Below, piece after piece: positions 51,394 through 59,933 of a DNA stretch of 64,000 bases. Source of the stretch: JAUASV01 sp047605685 (GTDB taxonomy: Bacteria > Actinomycetota > Actinomycetes > Actinomycetales > Microbacteriaceae); assembly GCA_047605685.1 (NCBI GenBank), contig JASGFF010000002.1, positions 1-64,000 of the forward strand. The letters run 5' to 3'. The notes beneath the pieces were generated by a model that was not told the origin of the DNA, made no database searches, and worked only from the letters and a program-made list of their open reading frames with translations. Numbering within the stretch: the first letter of the stretch is position 1; every line of letters begins with the position of its first letter. The translations under genes and the position numbers were made by a program.

Positions 51394-52710
51394 TCAGCCG
51401 GGTGGCGCGCGGTAGCTGTCGTCGCCGTCGGGCGGGCCGACGAGGTAGCGGCGGCCCGTCGGTGAGGTCCAGGCGAATCGCCCCGCTCCGACCTGCTCCA
51501 GTCGCCACCGGGTGTGGTGTTTGAGCCGGTGGTGTCTGCGGCAGAGGTGACCGAGGTTGTCATGGTCGGTGCCGCCGCCACCGGCGTAGTCGTCGCTGTG
51601 GTCGAGGTCGCAGCTCACGGCGCGTCGCCGGCATCCGGGATGTCGGCAGGTCTCGTCGCGCAGCTGCAGCCAGGTGCGCAGATCGGCCGGCACCGCGTAC
51701 CGATCGCGGCCGACGGAGAGCACCGTGCCGGTCTCGGGGTGGGTGAGCAGCCGGGTGAACGACGGGGCGCGAGCGGCGAGCTCGCGGGCGGTGTCGGCGT
51801 CGATGGGCCCGTAGCCGTCGAGCGAGCCGGGTGTCTCCTCCCGTCCGAGCAGGGTCAGCACGGGAACCTGCACGAGCACGCGGGCGCGGATCCCGGCCGG
51901 AACATCGGGGGCCTGCCCTTCGATGAGCAGCTCGGCGAGATGGTCCAGGCGCAGCTGTGCGATCGTGCGTGGATCGCCGTCGGCGCGGGAGGAGCGCGCG
52001 AGATCGGTCAGGCGCTGGTCGATGGCGAGGCCCTGCACGGCGGGCAGGTAGGCGGTGAGCGTGGTCATCCCGTCCCGCTCCGGGTCGACACCCACGCAGC
52101 GCCGCTCGTGCCGACTGCGGTGCCGATCGGCCATCGACTCCGGGTGCATCCGCTCTCGGATGCGACGGGCCCGCTGCCCGAGCTGCGCCGCGGTCAACCG
52201 CTGCGCGCCCGGAGCGACAGCCGCGTCGAACCCGGGCCGCGCCTCGGCGGGCAGGTCGTCCGCCTGCTCGACGACCTTGAGGGCGTGCCGGTAGCTGATC
52301 GCCCCGGACCGCATCACCGCTAGAGTGCGCGGCAGATCCGCGGTCAACAACTGCGCATCGTGGATGAGATGCACCGCGGCCACGTCCGGCACATGCAGGA
52401 CGGCCGCGACCTCGGACTCGACCGTTCGGCGGGCGATGTCCGCCGGGCTCATCCCCGCCGGGACGCCCTCGCCGTCCAGGTCGACGGTCGCGGCGAGCTC
52501 CGCCCAGCGGGCGGCATCCGCCAACAGCTGGGTGCGCCACGACGTGATCGTGTTGATCAGCTGATCCGTGTGCGCGATCGCCCCGATCAACTGGTCCAAC
52601 AGGGGCAGGTCGCCCGGCGCGCGGGCCGCCGCGGGATCATCCCGCAGCAGCGCGACACCCGCGTCGGCAGTCGCACCGGCAGTCGCACCGGCAGTCGCGT
52701 CCGTCACCAT
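51394..52710 (-). CDS. HNH endonuclease domain protein with DUF222 (13E12-type)
   Basis: A 438-residue protein with an N-terminal DUF222 region (LPLLDQLIGAIAHTDQLINTITSWRTQLLADAARW onward) and a C-terminal HNH motif, CRHPGCRRRAVSCDLDHSDDYAGGGGTDHDNLGHLCRRHHRLKH, including the zinc-type cysteines and the His-Asn-His core. This family exists in many copies in actinobacterial genomes and is often linked to mobile or repeated DNA, but its biological role is unknown. The start MVTDATAG at 52710 is followed by a 12-bp tandem repeat (52665-52700). The gene sits in a small accessory patch between ileS and valS. Confidence 0.85.
   Translation of the reverse strand: MVTDATAGATAGATADAGVALLRDDPAAARAPGDLPLLDQLIGAIAHTDQLINTITSWRTQLLADAARWAELAATVDLDGEGVPAGMSPADIARRTVESEVAAVLHVPDVAAVHLIHDAQLLTADLPRTLAVMRSGAISYRHALKVVEQADDLPAEARPGFDAAVAPGAQRLTAAQLGQRARRIRERMHPESMADRHRSRHERRCVGVDPERDGMTTLTAYLPAVQGLAIDQRLTDLARSSRADGDPRTIAQLRLDHLAELLIEGQAPDVPAGIRARVLVQVPVLTLLGREETPGSLDGYGPIDADTARELAARAPSFTRLLTHPETGTVLSVGRDRYAVPADLRTWLQLRDETCRHPGCRRRAVSCDLDHSDDYAGGGGTDHDNLGHLCRRHHRLKHHTRWRLEQVGAGRFAWTSPTGRRYLVGPPDGDDSYRAPPG
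52665..52700. repeat. 12-bp in-frame tandem repeat, three copies
   Basis: CGGCAGTCGCAC and near-copies at 52665, 52677 and 52689 encode repeated AGAT-type units at the N-terminus of the HNH protein. Confidence 0.85.
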
Positions 52711-52824
52711 GCGACCAGTGAACAGGCGACCACCGACATTGATGCCCGGCGAGCGAAGGTGTCGCCCTTCGCCGCGTGCGCACCGGCACCCAGGCACGTC
52801 GCCCTCCCACCGGGGGCTTGGGTG

Positions 52825-52836
52825 ATATCGCGATAT
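52825..52836. promoter_or_regulatory. Palindrome at the vapB promoter
   Basis: ATATCGCGATAT is a perfect 12-base palindrome and continues into TATATG, a -10-like element close to the ATG at 52845. It is a likely autoregulatory operator for VapB. Confidence 0.45.
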
Positions 52837-52844
52837 ATGGCGGG

Positions 52845-53132
52845 ATGACCGACATCCTCATCCGTGGGCTCAGCCCTCGTGCCGTCGCCCGCATCGACGC
52901 GGCGGCGCGGGAGCGCGGCCTGTCGCGCAACGAGTACCTGCGCCTCGAGCTCGAGGCGGGCGACACCGTGTTAGACGACACCGTGTCGGGCGACACCGTG
53001 TCGGGCGACACCGTGTCGGGCGACACCGTGTCGGGCGATCGGCCGTGGCTCACGATGGAGATGCTCGAGCGCTCCGCGGAGCGCGTCAAGGACCTCCGCG
53101 ATCCGGAGTCCGTGGAGCGAATGTGGCGGTGA
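52845..53132 (+). CDS. vapB: VapB-type antitoxin with repeat insertion
   Basis: A 95-residue protein starting MTDILIRGLSPRAVARIDAAARERGLSRNEYLRLELEAG, a ribbon-helix-helix DNA-binding domain of the VapB type. The C-terminus LTMEMLERSAERVKDLRDPESVERMWR is the toxin-binding tail typical of VapB. Between them a 15-bp repeat (52962-53036) adds about five DTVSG units not usual in the family. The stop overlaps the vapC GTG (GTGA). The toxin gene is deleted, so this is now an orphan antitoxin that may still bind its operator. Confidence 0.85.
   Translation: MTDILIRGLSPRAVARIDAAARERGLSRNEYLRLELEAGDTVLDDTVSGDTVSGDTVSGDTVSGDRPWLTMEMLERSAERVKDLRDPESVERMWR
52962..53036. repeat. 15-bp tandem repeat inside vapB, five copies
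   Basis: One variant and four identical copies of GACACCGTGTCGGGC lie at 52962-53036. Each unit contains the palindrome CGACACCGTGTCG, so the array is a row of potential small hairpins or binding sites as well as DTVSG codons. Confidence 0.93.
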
Positions 53133-53325
53133 CCGCCTGGCTCATCGACAAGTCGGCGTACGTGCGGCTCCGCGAATCGCCTGACTCGGACGTCTGGCTG
53201 ACAACGACCTGCTCATCGCCGCGGTGGCCGAGAGGGCCGGCCTCACGGTGCTCGCGGTCGACAAGGACTTCGACCTCATCGCCGAGGTCACCGGCCAGAG
53301 CGTCGAGCAGCTGCGGTTGGGCTGA
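53129..53325 (+). pseudogene. vapC: VapC PIN-domain toxin remnant with internal deletion
   Basis: The frame from the GTG at 53129 begins MTAWLIDKSAYVRLRESPDSDVWL, the N-terminus of VapC with the first PIN Asp. At about 53200 the reading shifts, and another frame gives DNDLLIAAVAERAGLTVLAVDKDFDLIAEVTGQSVEQLRLG, the VapC C-terminus, ending at the TGA at 53323-53325. About 70-75 central residues are missing and the join is out of frame, so no active nuclease can be made. Confidence 0.85.
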
Positions 53326-53442
53326 CCCGGCCCTCGACGCACGCGCACGGAGTCGGCGCGAGCGCATCCCCGTACCATGGACGCACAACCCCACACTCAG
53401 GCACCTTTGACACGGTGCCGCACATACGAACCCGGAGATCCC

Positions 53443-56034
53443 ATGCCCGCGAAGCCGCCCGAGCGCCCCGCCCTCGAAGGGCTCGAGTCGAAGTGGGGCG
53501 AGGTGTGGGAGGCCCGCGGCAGCTACCGCTTCGACCGCGCGAACGCGACGAAGGAGAGCGTGTTCAGCGTCGACACCCCGCCGCCCACGGCATCCGGCTC
53601 GCTGCACATCGGCCACGTGTTCAGCTACACCCACATGGACCTGATCGCCCGCTATCAGCGGATGCGCGGTCGCAACCTGTTCTTCCCGATGGGCTGGGAT
53701 GACAACGGCCTGCCCACCGAGCGCCGGGTGCAGAACTACTACGGGGTGCGCTGCGACCCCTCGCTGCCCTACCAGCCCGACTTCGCGCCGCCGTTCGAGG
53801 GCGGCGACAACAAGAGCTCGAAGGCCGCCGACCAGGTGCCGATCTCGCGCCGCAACTTCATCGAGCTGTGCGAGCGGCTCACCGTCGAGGACGAGAGGCA
53901 GTTCGAGGACCTCTGGCGCACCCTCGGCCTGAGCGTCGACTGGTCGCAGACCTACCGCACGATCGGCGAGCACGCGCGGGCGACCGCCCAGCGCGCCTTC
54001 CTGCGCAACCTCGCCCGCGGCGAGGCGTACCAGGCCGACGCGCCGACGCTGTGGGATGTCACGTTCCGCACCGCCGTCGCCCAGGCCGAGCTCGAGGACA
54101 GGGAGACGCCGGGCGCGTACCACGGCCTCACGTTCCACCGCGACGGAGCCGACGACGTCGTCATCCAGACCACCCGCCCGGAGCTGCTGCCCGCCTGCGT
54201 CGCGCTCGTCGCCCACCCCGACGACGAGCGCTACCGGCAGCTGTTCGGCAGCACCGTGCGCACGCCGCTTTTCGGCGTCGAGGTGCCCGTCCTCGCCCAT
54301 CGGCTCGCGCAGATGGACAAGGGCAGCGGCATCGCGATGATCTGCACGTTCGGCGACGTCACCGACGTCGTCTGGTGGCGCGAGCTGGACCTGCCGAACC
54401 GCACGATCATCGGCGCTGACGGCCGCATCGTCGCCGAGCCGCCGGCGGCCCTCACCACGGATGCCGCGCGCGCCGCCTACGCCCAGCTCGCCGGCAAGAC
54501 CGTGTTCGGCGCCAAGGCGCGCATCGTGGAGCTGCTCACCGAGTCGGGCGAGCTCGTCGGCGACATCCGCCCGATCCAGCACCCGGTGAAGTTCTTCGAG
54601 AAGGGCGACCGGCCCCTCGAGATCATCTCCACCCGGCAGTGGTACATCGCCAACGGCGCCCGCGACGAGGCGCTGCGCGAACGGCTGCTCGAGCGCGGCC
54701 GCGAGCTCGCCTTCCACCCCGACTTCATGCGGGTGCGCTACGAGAACTGGGTGAACGGCCTGACCGGCGACTGGCTGATCTCGCGCCAGCGCTTCTTCGG
54801 CGTGCCGATCCCGGTGTGGTACGAGCTCGACGCGGACGGCGGACGCGGCGCCGTGATCGTGCCGCCGGAGTCGTCGCTGCCGGTCGACCCCTCCTCGGAC
54901 GTGCCCGAGGGCTACACGGAGGCCGACCGCGGCATCCGCTTCGTCGGCGAGGTCGACATCATGGACACCTGGGCGACGAGCTCGCTCACCCCGCAGATCG
55001 CCGGTGGCTGGGAGAGCGACCCGGAGCTGTTCGAGCTGGTGTTCCCCTACTCGCTGCGCAGCCAGGGCCAGGACATCATCCGCACCTGGCTGTTCTCCAC
55101 GGCGCTGCGCGCCGAGCTCGAGCACGGAACGGTGCCCTGGGAGCACGCCGGCATCTCGGGCTTCATCGTCGACCCCGACCGCAAGAAGATGTCCAAGTCG
55201 AAGGGCAACGTGGTGACCCCGGCCGGCCTGCTCGAGGAGCACGGCTCGGACGCGGTGCGCTACTGGGCCGCCTCCTCGCGGCTCGGCACGGACGCCGCCT
55301 TCGACCCGCAGAACCCGAAGCAGATCAAGATCGGCCGGCGACTCGCGATCAAGGTGCTCAACGCGGCGAAGTTCGTGCTGTCGTTCCCCATCGAACCGGA
55401 CACGGCCGAACCGGACGCGGCCGAACCGGACGCGGCCGGGCCCGGCACGGCGACCGCAGCAGTGACCGAGCCCCTCGACGTCGACATGCTCGCCGAGCTG
55501 GACCGGGTCGTCGAGGCGGCGACCGCCGCCTTCGACGGCTTCGACCACGCGCGCGCCCTCGAGGTCGCCGAGCAGTTCTTCTGGACGTTCTGCGACGACT
55601 ACCTGGAGCTGGTCAAGGAGCGCGCCTACGGCGGGGGCGCCGGCCGGGCGTCCGCGGTTGCCGCCCTGCGCGAGGCGCTCGACACGCTCGTGCGCCTGCT
55701 GGCGCCGTTCCTGCCCTTCGCGACCGAGGAGGTGTGGAGCTGGACGCACGATGACAGCGTGCACACCGCCGAGTGGCCGCGCGCCCGCGCGGACCGGCGG
55801 CCCTCCGGGCTGCTGCCGCTCGTGAGCGAGGCGCTCATCGGCATCCGCCGGGCCAAGACGGATGCCAAGGCGAGCCAGCGGACGCCCGTGACGAGCGCCA
55901 CGATCGCCGGGCCCGCGCTGCTCGAGCGGGGGCTCGCCGACCTCGCCGCCGTTGGCCGCATCGCCGCGCCGACGTTCGTCGTCGCCGACGAGGTGGCCGT
56001 GACCGACATCGTGCTCGAGGAGCAGATCGCGTGA
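53443..56034 (+). CDS. valS: Valyl-tRNA synthetase
   Basis: ValRS charges tRNA-Val. The 863-residue class I enzyme has VDTPPPTASGSLHIGHVFSYTHMDLIARYQRMRG with the HIGH motif, GWDDNGLPTERRVQNYYGVRCDPSLPY, the editing domain, MDTWATSSLTPQIAGGW, and DPDRKKMSKSKGNVVTP with KMSKS. It is the type found in Microbacteriaceae. I chose the ATG at 53443 with GGAGA upstream, where family homology starts. A 15-bp repeat (55393-55437, EPDAA units) lies in a variable loop after the Rossmann domain. Its stop overlaps the GNAT gene start. Confidence 0.97.
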   Translation: MPAKPPERPALEGLESKWGEVWEARGSYRFDRANATKESVFSVDTPPPTASGSLHIGHVFSYTHMDLIARYQRMRGRNLFFPMGWDDNGLPTERRVQNYYGVRCDPSLPYQPDFAPPFEGGDNKSSKAADQVPISRRNFIELCERLTVEDERQFEDLWRTLGLSVDWSQTYRTIGEHARATAQRAFLRNLARGEAYQADAPTLWDVTFRTAVAQAELEDRETPGAYHGLTFHRDGADDVVIQTTRPELLPACVALVAHPDDERYRQLFGSTVRTPLFGVEVPVLAHRLAQMDKGSGIAMICTFGDVTDVVWWRELDLPNRTIIGADGRIVAEPPAALTTDAARAAYAQLAGKTVFGAKARIVELLTESGELVGDIRPIQHPVKFFEKGDRPLEIISTRQWYIANGARDEALRERLLERGRELAFHPDFMRVRYENWVNGLTGDWLISRQRFFGVPIPVWYELDADGGRGAVIVPPESSLPVDPSSDVPEGYTEADRGIRFVGEVDIMDTWATSSLTPQIAGGWESDPELFELVFPYSLRSQGQDIIRTWLFSTALRAELEHGTVPWEHAGISGFIVDPDRKKMSKSKGNVVTPAGLLEEHGSDAVRYWAASSRLGTDAAFDPQNPKQIKIGRRLAIKVLNAAKFVLSFPIEPDTAEPDAAEPDAAGPGTATAAVTEPLDVDMLAELDRVVEAATAAFDGFDHARALEVAEQFFWTFCDDYLELVKERAYGGGAGRASAVAALREALDTLVRLLAPFLPFATEEVWSWTHDDSVHTAEWPRARADRRPSGLLPLVSEALIGIRRAKTDAKASQRTPVTSATIAGPALLERGLADLAAVGRIAAPTFVVADEVAVTDIVLEEQIA
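55393..55437. repeat. 15-bp in-frame tandem repeat in valS, three copies
   Basis: GAACCGGACACGGCC and two near-copies start at 55393, 55408 and 55423 and encode EPDTA, EPDAA and EPDAA. Confidence 0.92.
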
Positions 56035-56528
56035 GCGAGGGCGCCGAGGGCGGCCGGCCCGTCGTCGCCCGGCCCGTTCTCGTCCGACCTCTCGAGCCGC
56101 GTGACGCCGCCGCCTGGAGCGCACTGTTCCGCGCCTACGGGGAGTTCTACGACACGACGTTCGACGAGTCGGTGCTCGAGCGCGTCTGGGCGCAGCTGCT
56201 CGCCGCCGGCTCGGGCATCGACGGCCTCGTCGCCGAGCGACTCCCGGACGACGGCGACGGTGCCGTCATCGGCCTCGCGCACTACCGCTCGCACCCCGAC
56301 ACGTTCACCGGCGGCCGGGACTGGTATCTCGACGACCTCTACGTCGCCCCGGAGGCCCGCGGCGGCGGCACCGGGACGGCGCTCATCCGCGGGGTCGCCG
56401 CGCTCGCGAGCGAGCAGTCCGGCGGCACGCTGCGCTGGATCACCGCCGAGTCGAACGAGCGCGCCCGACAGGTCTACGAGCGGATCGCCGTGCGCACCAG
56501 CTGGGTCACCTACGAGATGACGCTCTGA
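56031..56528 (+). CDS. GNAT family N-acetyltransferase
   Basis: A 165-residue protein with VLVRPLEPRDAAAWSALFRAYGEFY at the start, the acetyl-CoA segment WYLDDLYVAPEARGGGTGTALIRGVAALA, and a C-terminal ITAESNERARQVYERIAVRTSWVTYEM. The substrate is unknown. The GTG at 56031 overlaps the valS stop, so the genes are coupled. Confidence 0.88.
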   Translation: MSEGAEGGRPVVARPVLVRPLEPRDAAAWSALFRAYGEFYDTTFDESVLERVWAQLLAAGSGIDGLVAERLPDDGDGAVIGLAHYRSHPDTFTGGRDWYLDDLYVAPEARGGGTGTALIRGVAALASEQSGGTLRWITAESNERARQVYERIAVRTSWVTYEMTL

Positions 56529-56779
56529 TGCGGCTCGGCACCCGGTGGCCCGCGGACGCCGAGCCGCCGGCACGGCTGCCGGCGGCGATCGTCCGGGCCA
56601 TCCGCTCGGTCGAGGCCGAGCTGACGGACGCTGAGCGGCCGGGCTGGCGTTGGCAGCTCACCTGGCTGGAGGGGCTGCCGCATGTTGAGGCCGACGCCGG
56701 GCTGGTGATCCGCTACGACCCGGCCGCCGACGCCGCGGTGGTGCTCGGGCCCGACGACCTCCACGCCCTCGGCGACTGA
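56528..56779 (+). CDS. Small conserved hypothetical protein
   Basis: An 83-residue protein starting MRLGTRWPADAEPPARLPAAIVRAIRSVEAEL, with a central WRWQLTWLEGLPHVEADAG. I do not recognise a domain. Its ATG overlaps the GNAT stop by one base (TGATG), so it is a third gene of the valS operon. Amino-acid composition and overlap support a real gene. Confidence 0.65.
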   Translation: MRLGTRWPADAEPPARLPAAIVRAIRSVEAELTDAERPGWRWQLTWLEGLPHVEADAGLVIRYDPAADAAVVLGPDDLHALGD

Positions 56780-56786
56780 CCGGTCA

Positions 56787-56846
56787 CCTGGCCGAACGCT
56801 CCCTGGCCGGACGCTCCCTAGGCTGAACGCTCCCTAGGCTGAACGG
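56787..56846 (+). repeat. 15-16-bp tandem repeat carrying duplicated -10 elements
   Basis: Four copies start at 56787, 56802, 56817 and 56833. The first two read CCTGGCCG and the last two CCTAGGCT, so the repeat has two TAGGCT -10 elements 16 bases apart (56819-56824 and 56835-56840). The second is exactly six bases before the start of the M3 peptidase gene. Confidence 0.8.
56835..56840 (+). promoter_or_regulatory. Leaderless-type -10 for the M3 peptidase gene (TAGGCT)
   Basis: TAGGCT ends six bases before the ATG at 56847. Confidence 0.5.
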
Positions 56847-58877
56847 ATGAGCAACCCGTTCCTCGCCCCCAGCGAGCTGCCCCACGGGCTGCCGCCGTTC
56901 GCCGAGATCCGCGACGAGCACTACGAGCCCGCCTTCGAGGCGGGCTTCGCCGAGCAGCTCGCCGAGATCGCCGCGATCACCGGCGACCCCGAGCCGCCGA
57001 CGTTCGAGAACACCCTCGTGCCGCTCGAGCGCTCCGGCCGCACGCTCGACCGGGTCTCGACGGTGTTCTTCACCCGCAGCGGCGCCGACTCGAGCCCGTT
57101 CACCGACGAGCTCGAGGAGCGCATCGCCCCTCGGCTCGCCGCGCACGCCGACGCCATCCGGCTGGACCCCGCCCTCTACGCGCGCATCGCCGCGGTGCAC
57201 GCCGCCCTCCCGCACTCCGACCTCGACGCCGAGTCCCGCTACCTCGTCGAGCGTCGCCACACCGAGCTGACCATCGCCGGTGCCGGCCTCTCGGACGCCG
57301 ACAAGGGGCGGCTGCGCGAGCTCAACCGGCGGCTCTCCAGCCTCACCACGCGGTTCGAGAAGAACCTGCTCGCCGACACGAACGCGCTCGCCGTGCACAT
57401 CACGGATGCCGCCGAGCTCGCCGGCCTCGGCGAGGGCGAGCTCGCGAGCGCCGCCGAGGCGGCCCGTGAGCGGGGACAGGGCGGCTGGCTCGTCACGCTC
57501 GTGCTGCCCACCGGGCACCCGTGGCTCGGCTCGATCGCCGACCGCGCCACCCGGGCGCGCATCATGGCCGCCTCGCGCTCGCGCGGCACCCGAGGCGGCG
57601 ACCACGACAACCGCGACCTCGTGCTCGAGATCGTCCGGCTGCGCGCCGAGCGCGCCCGGCTGCTCGGCTACGACAGCCACGCCGCCTGGGTCACGGCGGA
57701 CGAGACCGCCGGCTCCCCCGAGCGCGTCGCCGCGATGCTCGAGCCGCTCGCGGCGATCGCTGCGCGCAACGCCCGCGCCGAGAAGGTCGGGCTCGGCAGG
57801 CGCGCCGGGCACCCGGTCGAGGCGCACGACTGGGCCTACTACGCCGAACGGGAGCGCGAGGCCGCCTACGACGTCGACACGGGCGAGCTGCGGCCGTACC
57901 TCGAGGCGGAGCGGGTGCTGCGCGACGGGGTGTTCTTCGCCGCGTCCGCCCTCTACGGTGTGACGTTCGCCGAGCGCCACGACCTCGTCGCCTACCACCC
58001 CGAGGTGCGCGTGTTCGAGGTGCGCGAGGCCGACGGCTCCCCCGTCGGGCTGTACCTGCTCGACCTGTACACGCGCGACTCCAAGCGCGGCGGCGCGTGG
58101 ATGAGCTCGCTCGTGACACAGAGCGCGCTGCTCGACATCCCGACCGCCGTCGTCGTCAACAACCTCAACGTGCCGAGGCCCCCGGCCGGCGAGCCCACGC
58201 TGCTCAGCCTCGACGAGGTCGAGACGCTGTTCCACGAGTTCGGCCACGCGCTGCACGGGCTGTTCGCGCGCGTCAGCTACCCGAGCTTCGCCGGCACCGC
58301 CGTGTTCCGCGACTTCGTCGAGTTCCCCAGCCAGGTGAACGAGATGTGGATGCTGTGGCCCGAGGTGCTCGCGAGCTACGCGCGCCATCACGTCACCGGC
58401 GAGCCGATGCCCGCGGGGCTCGTCGAACGGCTCGAGGCGTCGAGCGCCGCGGGCGAGGGCTTCGCGACGAGCGAGTACCTCGCCGCGGCGCTGCTCGACC
58501 AGCAGTGGCACCGGCTCTCGCCCGAGCAGGCCGCGGCCGTCGACTCGGTGGAGGCGTTCGCCGCGGCCGCCCTCGCCCGGGTTGGGCTCGACGACCCCGC
58601 CGTGCCCTCGCGCTACGAGTCGACCTACTTCGCGCACGCGTTCTCGGGCGGCTACGACGCCGGCTACTACTCGTACATCTGGAGCGAGATGCTCGACGCC
58701 GACACCGTCGAGTGGTTCCGGGAGAACGGCGGGCTCCGCCGCGAGAACGGCGAGCGCTTCCGCACGATGCTGCTCGGCGTCGGCGGCTCGATGGACCCGC
58801 TCGAGGCCTACCGGCGCTTCCGCGGCCGCGACGCGGCGCTCGAGCCGCTGCTGGAGCGCCGCGGCCTCACCGGCTGA
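56847..58877 (+). CDS. M3 family oligopeptidase (peptidyl-dipeptidase Dcp/OpdA type)
   Basis: A 676-residue cytoplasmic zinc metallopeptidase that degrades oligopeptides. The zinc motif is HEFGH at residues 463-467 (ETLFHEFGHALHGLF), with the third ligand region FRDFVEFPSQVNEMW just after. The C-terminal HAFSGGYDAGYYSYIWSEMLDADTVEWF is typical of the Dcp/OpdA group. It is probably transcribed from a leaderless promoter inside a tandem repeat. Confidence 0.95.
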   Translation: MSNPFLAPSELPHGLPPFAEIRDEHYEPAFEAGFAEQLAEIAAITGDPEPPTFENTLVPLERSGRTLDRVSTVFFTRSGADSSPFTDELEERIAPRLAAHADAIRLDPALYARIAAVHAALPHSDLDAESRYLVERRHTELTIAGAGLSDADKGRLRELNRRLSSLTTRFEKNLLADTNALAVHITDAAELAGLGEGELASAAEAARERGQGGWLVTLVLPTGHPWLGSIADRATRARIMAASRSRGTRGGDHDNRDLVLEIVRLRAERARLLGYDSHAAWVTADETAGSPERVAAMLEPLAAIAARNARAEKVGLGRRAGHPVEAHDWAYYAEREREAAYDVDTGELRPYLEAERVLRDGVFFAASALYGVTFAERHDLVAYHPEVRVFEVREADGSPVGLYLLDLYTRDSKRGGAWMSSLVTQSALLDIPTAVVVNNLNVPRPPAGEPTLLSLDEVETLFHEFGHALHGLFARVSYPSFAGTAVFRDFVEFPSQVNEMWMLWPEVLASYARHHVTGEPMPAGLVERLEASSAAGEGFATSEYLAAALLDQQWHRLSPEQAAAVDSVEAFAAAALARVGLDDPAVPSRYESTYFAHAFSGGYDAGYYSYIWSEMLDADTVEWFRENGGLRRENGERFRTMLLGVGGSMDPLEAYRRFRGRDAALEPLLERRGLTG

Positions 58878-58912
58878 GGCCGGGTCGACGTCGAGCCGGG
58901 CCGGACATCGGC

Positions 58913-59917
58913 TCAGCGGGCGAGCGCGCCGAGCATCGAGATGCGGCTCGCGAGATCGGGACCCTGCGGCACGACGACCAGCTCGTCGGCGGCCGTCTCC
59001 GCCGCGAGCGAGCGGAGGCGCTCGAGCACCTGCTCGCGCGTGCCGACGGCCTGGCTCGCGATCCGCTGCTCCACGAAGGCCAGCTCGGCGTCGGTCCACT
59101 CGTGGGCGAGCGCCTCCTCGAGGGTGGGCGTGCGGCCCGGGCTGCCGGCGCGCAGCCGGATCATCGCCAGCTGCTGCGGCAGCGTCATCCGCCGAGCCTG
59201 CTCGGTCGTCGCGCCCACGGCCACCGCGACCGAGACGGCGGCGTGCGGGGCGTCGAGCCACGGCGACGGCTCGAAGCGCTCCCGGTAGAGCTCGAGCGCG
59301 ACCCGGGTGCCCTCGCCGCCGGCGAAGTGGTGGGCGAAGGCGAAGCGCACGCCGAGGATGCCGGCGAGCTGGGCGCTGAAGCCGCTCGAGCCGAGCAGCC
59401 AGATCTCCGGTGCCGCCCCCGCGCCGGGCGTCGCGACGACGCGCGAGCCGATGCCCGACTCCAGCGGAGCCGACATGCCGAACCAGGCGAACAGCTCGAT
59501 CACCTGGTTCGGGAAGTCCTGAGCGGTCTCGTCGACGCCGCCGCGGCGCAGCAGCGATGCGGTCAGCTGATCCGTGCCGGGCGCCCGGCCGAGGCCGAGG
59601 TCGATGCGGTCGCCGTAGAGCGCGACGAGCGTGCCGAACTGCTCGGCCACCACGAGCGAGGCGTGGTTCGGCAGCATGACGCCGCCCGAGCCGACCCGGA
59701 TCGTCGAGGTCGCGGCGGCGATCCCGGCGATGAGCACGGCCGGCGCGGACGAGGCGACGCCGGGCATCCCGTGGTGCTCGGCGACCCAGAACCGCCGATA
59801 GCCGAGTCGCTCGGCGGCCTGGGCGAGCGCGATGGTGTGGGCCACCGCATCCCTCGCCGTCTCGTCGGAGCGCACGCTCGAGAGGTCGAGCACGGACAGC
59901 GGCAGCTCGGGGCTCAT
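58913..59917 (-). CDS. Luciferase-like (LLM) flavin-dependent oxidoreductase
   Basis: A 334-residue bacterial-luciferase-type protein with LSVLDLSSVRSDETARDAVAHTIALAQAAERLGYRRFWVAEHHGMPGVASSAPAVLIAGIAAAT, the N-terminus of group 1 LLM enzymes, and VGSGGVMLPNHASLVVAEQFGTLVALYGDRIDLGLGRAPGTD. The substrate is unknown; such enzymes often use FMN or F420. It follows the BenE gene by 16 bases on the same strand and may share its transcript. Confidence 0.9.
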   Translation of the reverse strand: MSPELPLSVLDLSSVRSDETARDAVAHTIALAQAAERLGYRRFWVAEHHGMPGVASSAPAVLIAGIAAATSTIRVGSGGVMLPNHASLVVAEQFGTLVALYGDRIDLGLGRAPGTDQLTASLLRRGGVDETAQDFPNQVIELFAWFGMSAPLESGIGSRVVATPGAGAAPEIWLLGSSGFSAQLAGILGVRFAFAHHFAGGEGTRVALELYRERFEPSPWLDAPHAAVSVAVAVGATTEQARRMTLPQQLAMIRLRAGSPGRTPTLEEALAHEWTDAELAFVEQRIASQAVGTREQVLERLRSLAAETAADELVVVPQGPDLASRISMLGALAR

Positions 59918-59933
59918 GACGAGTGCAACCGGC

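Noticed and set aside
52962..53036. The regularly spaced vapB repeat, considered as a CRISPR-like array
   Set aside because: Units are 15 bp without spacers and stay in frame in a coding sequence; it is a minisatellite.
51394..53325. A restriction or phage-defence island at the HNH and vapBC genes
   Set aside because: There is no methyltransferase, helicase or nuclease partner. The HNH/DUF222 family is common and the toxin is a remnant.
53407..53412. TTGACA before valS as a promoter -35
   Set aside because: No -10 lies 16-18 bases downstream; the match alone is not enough.
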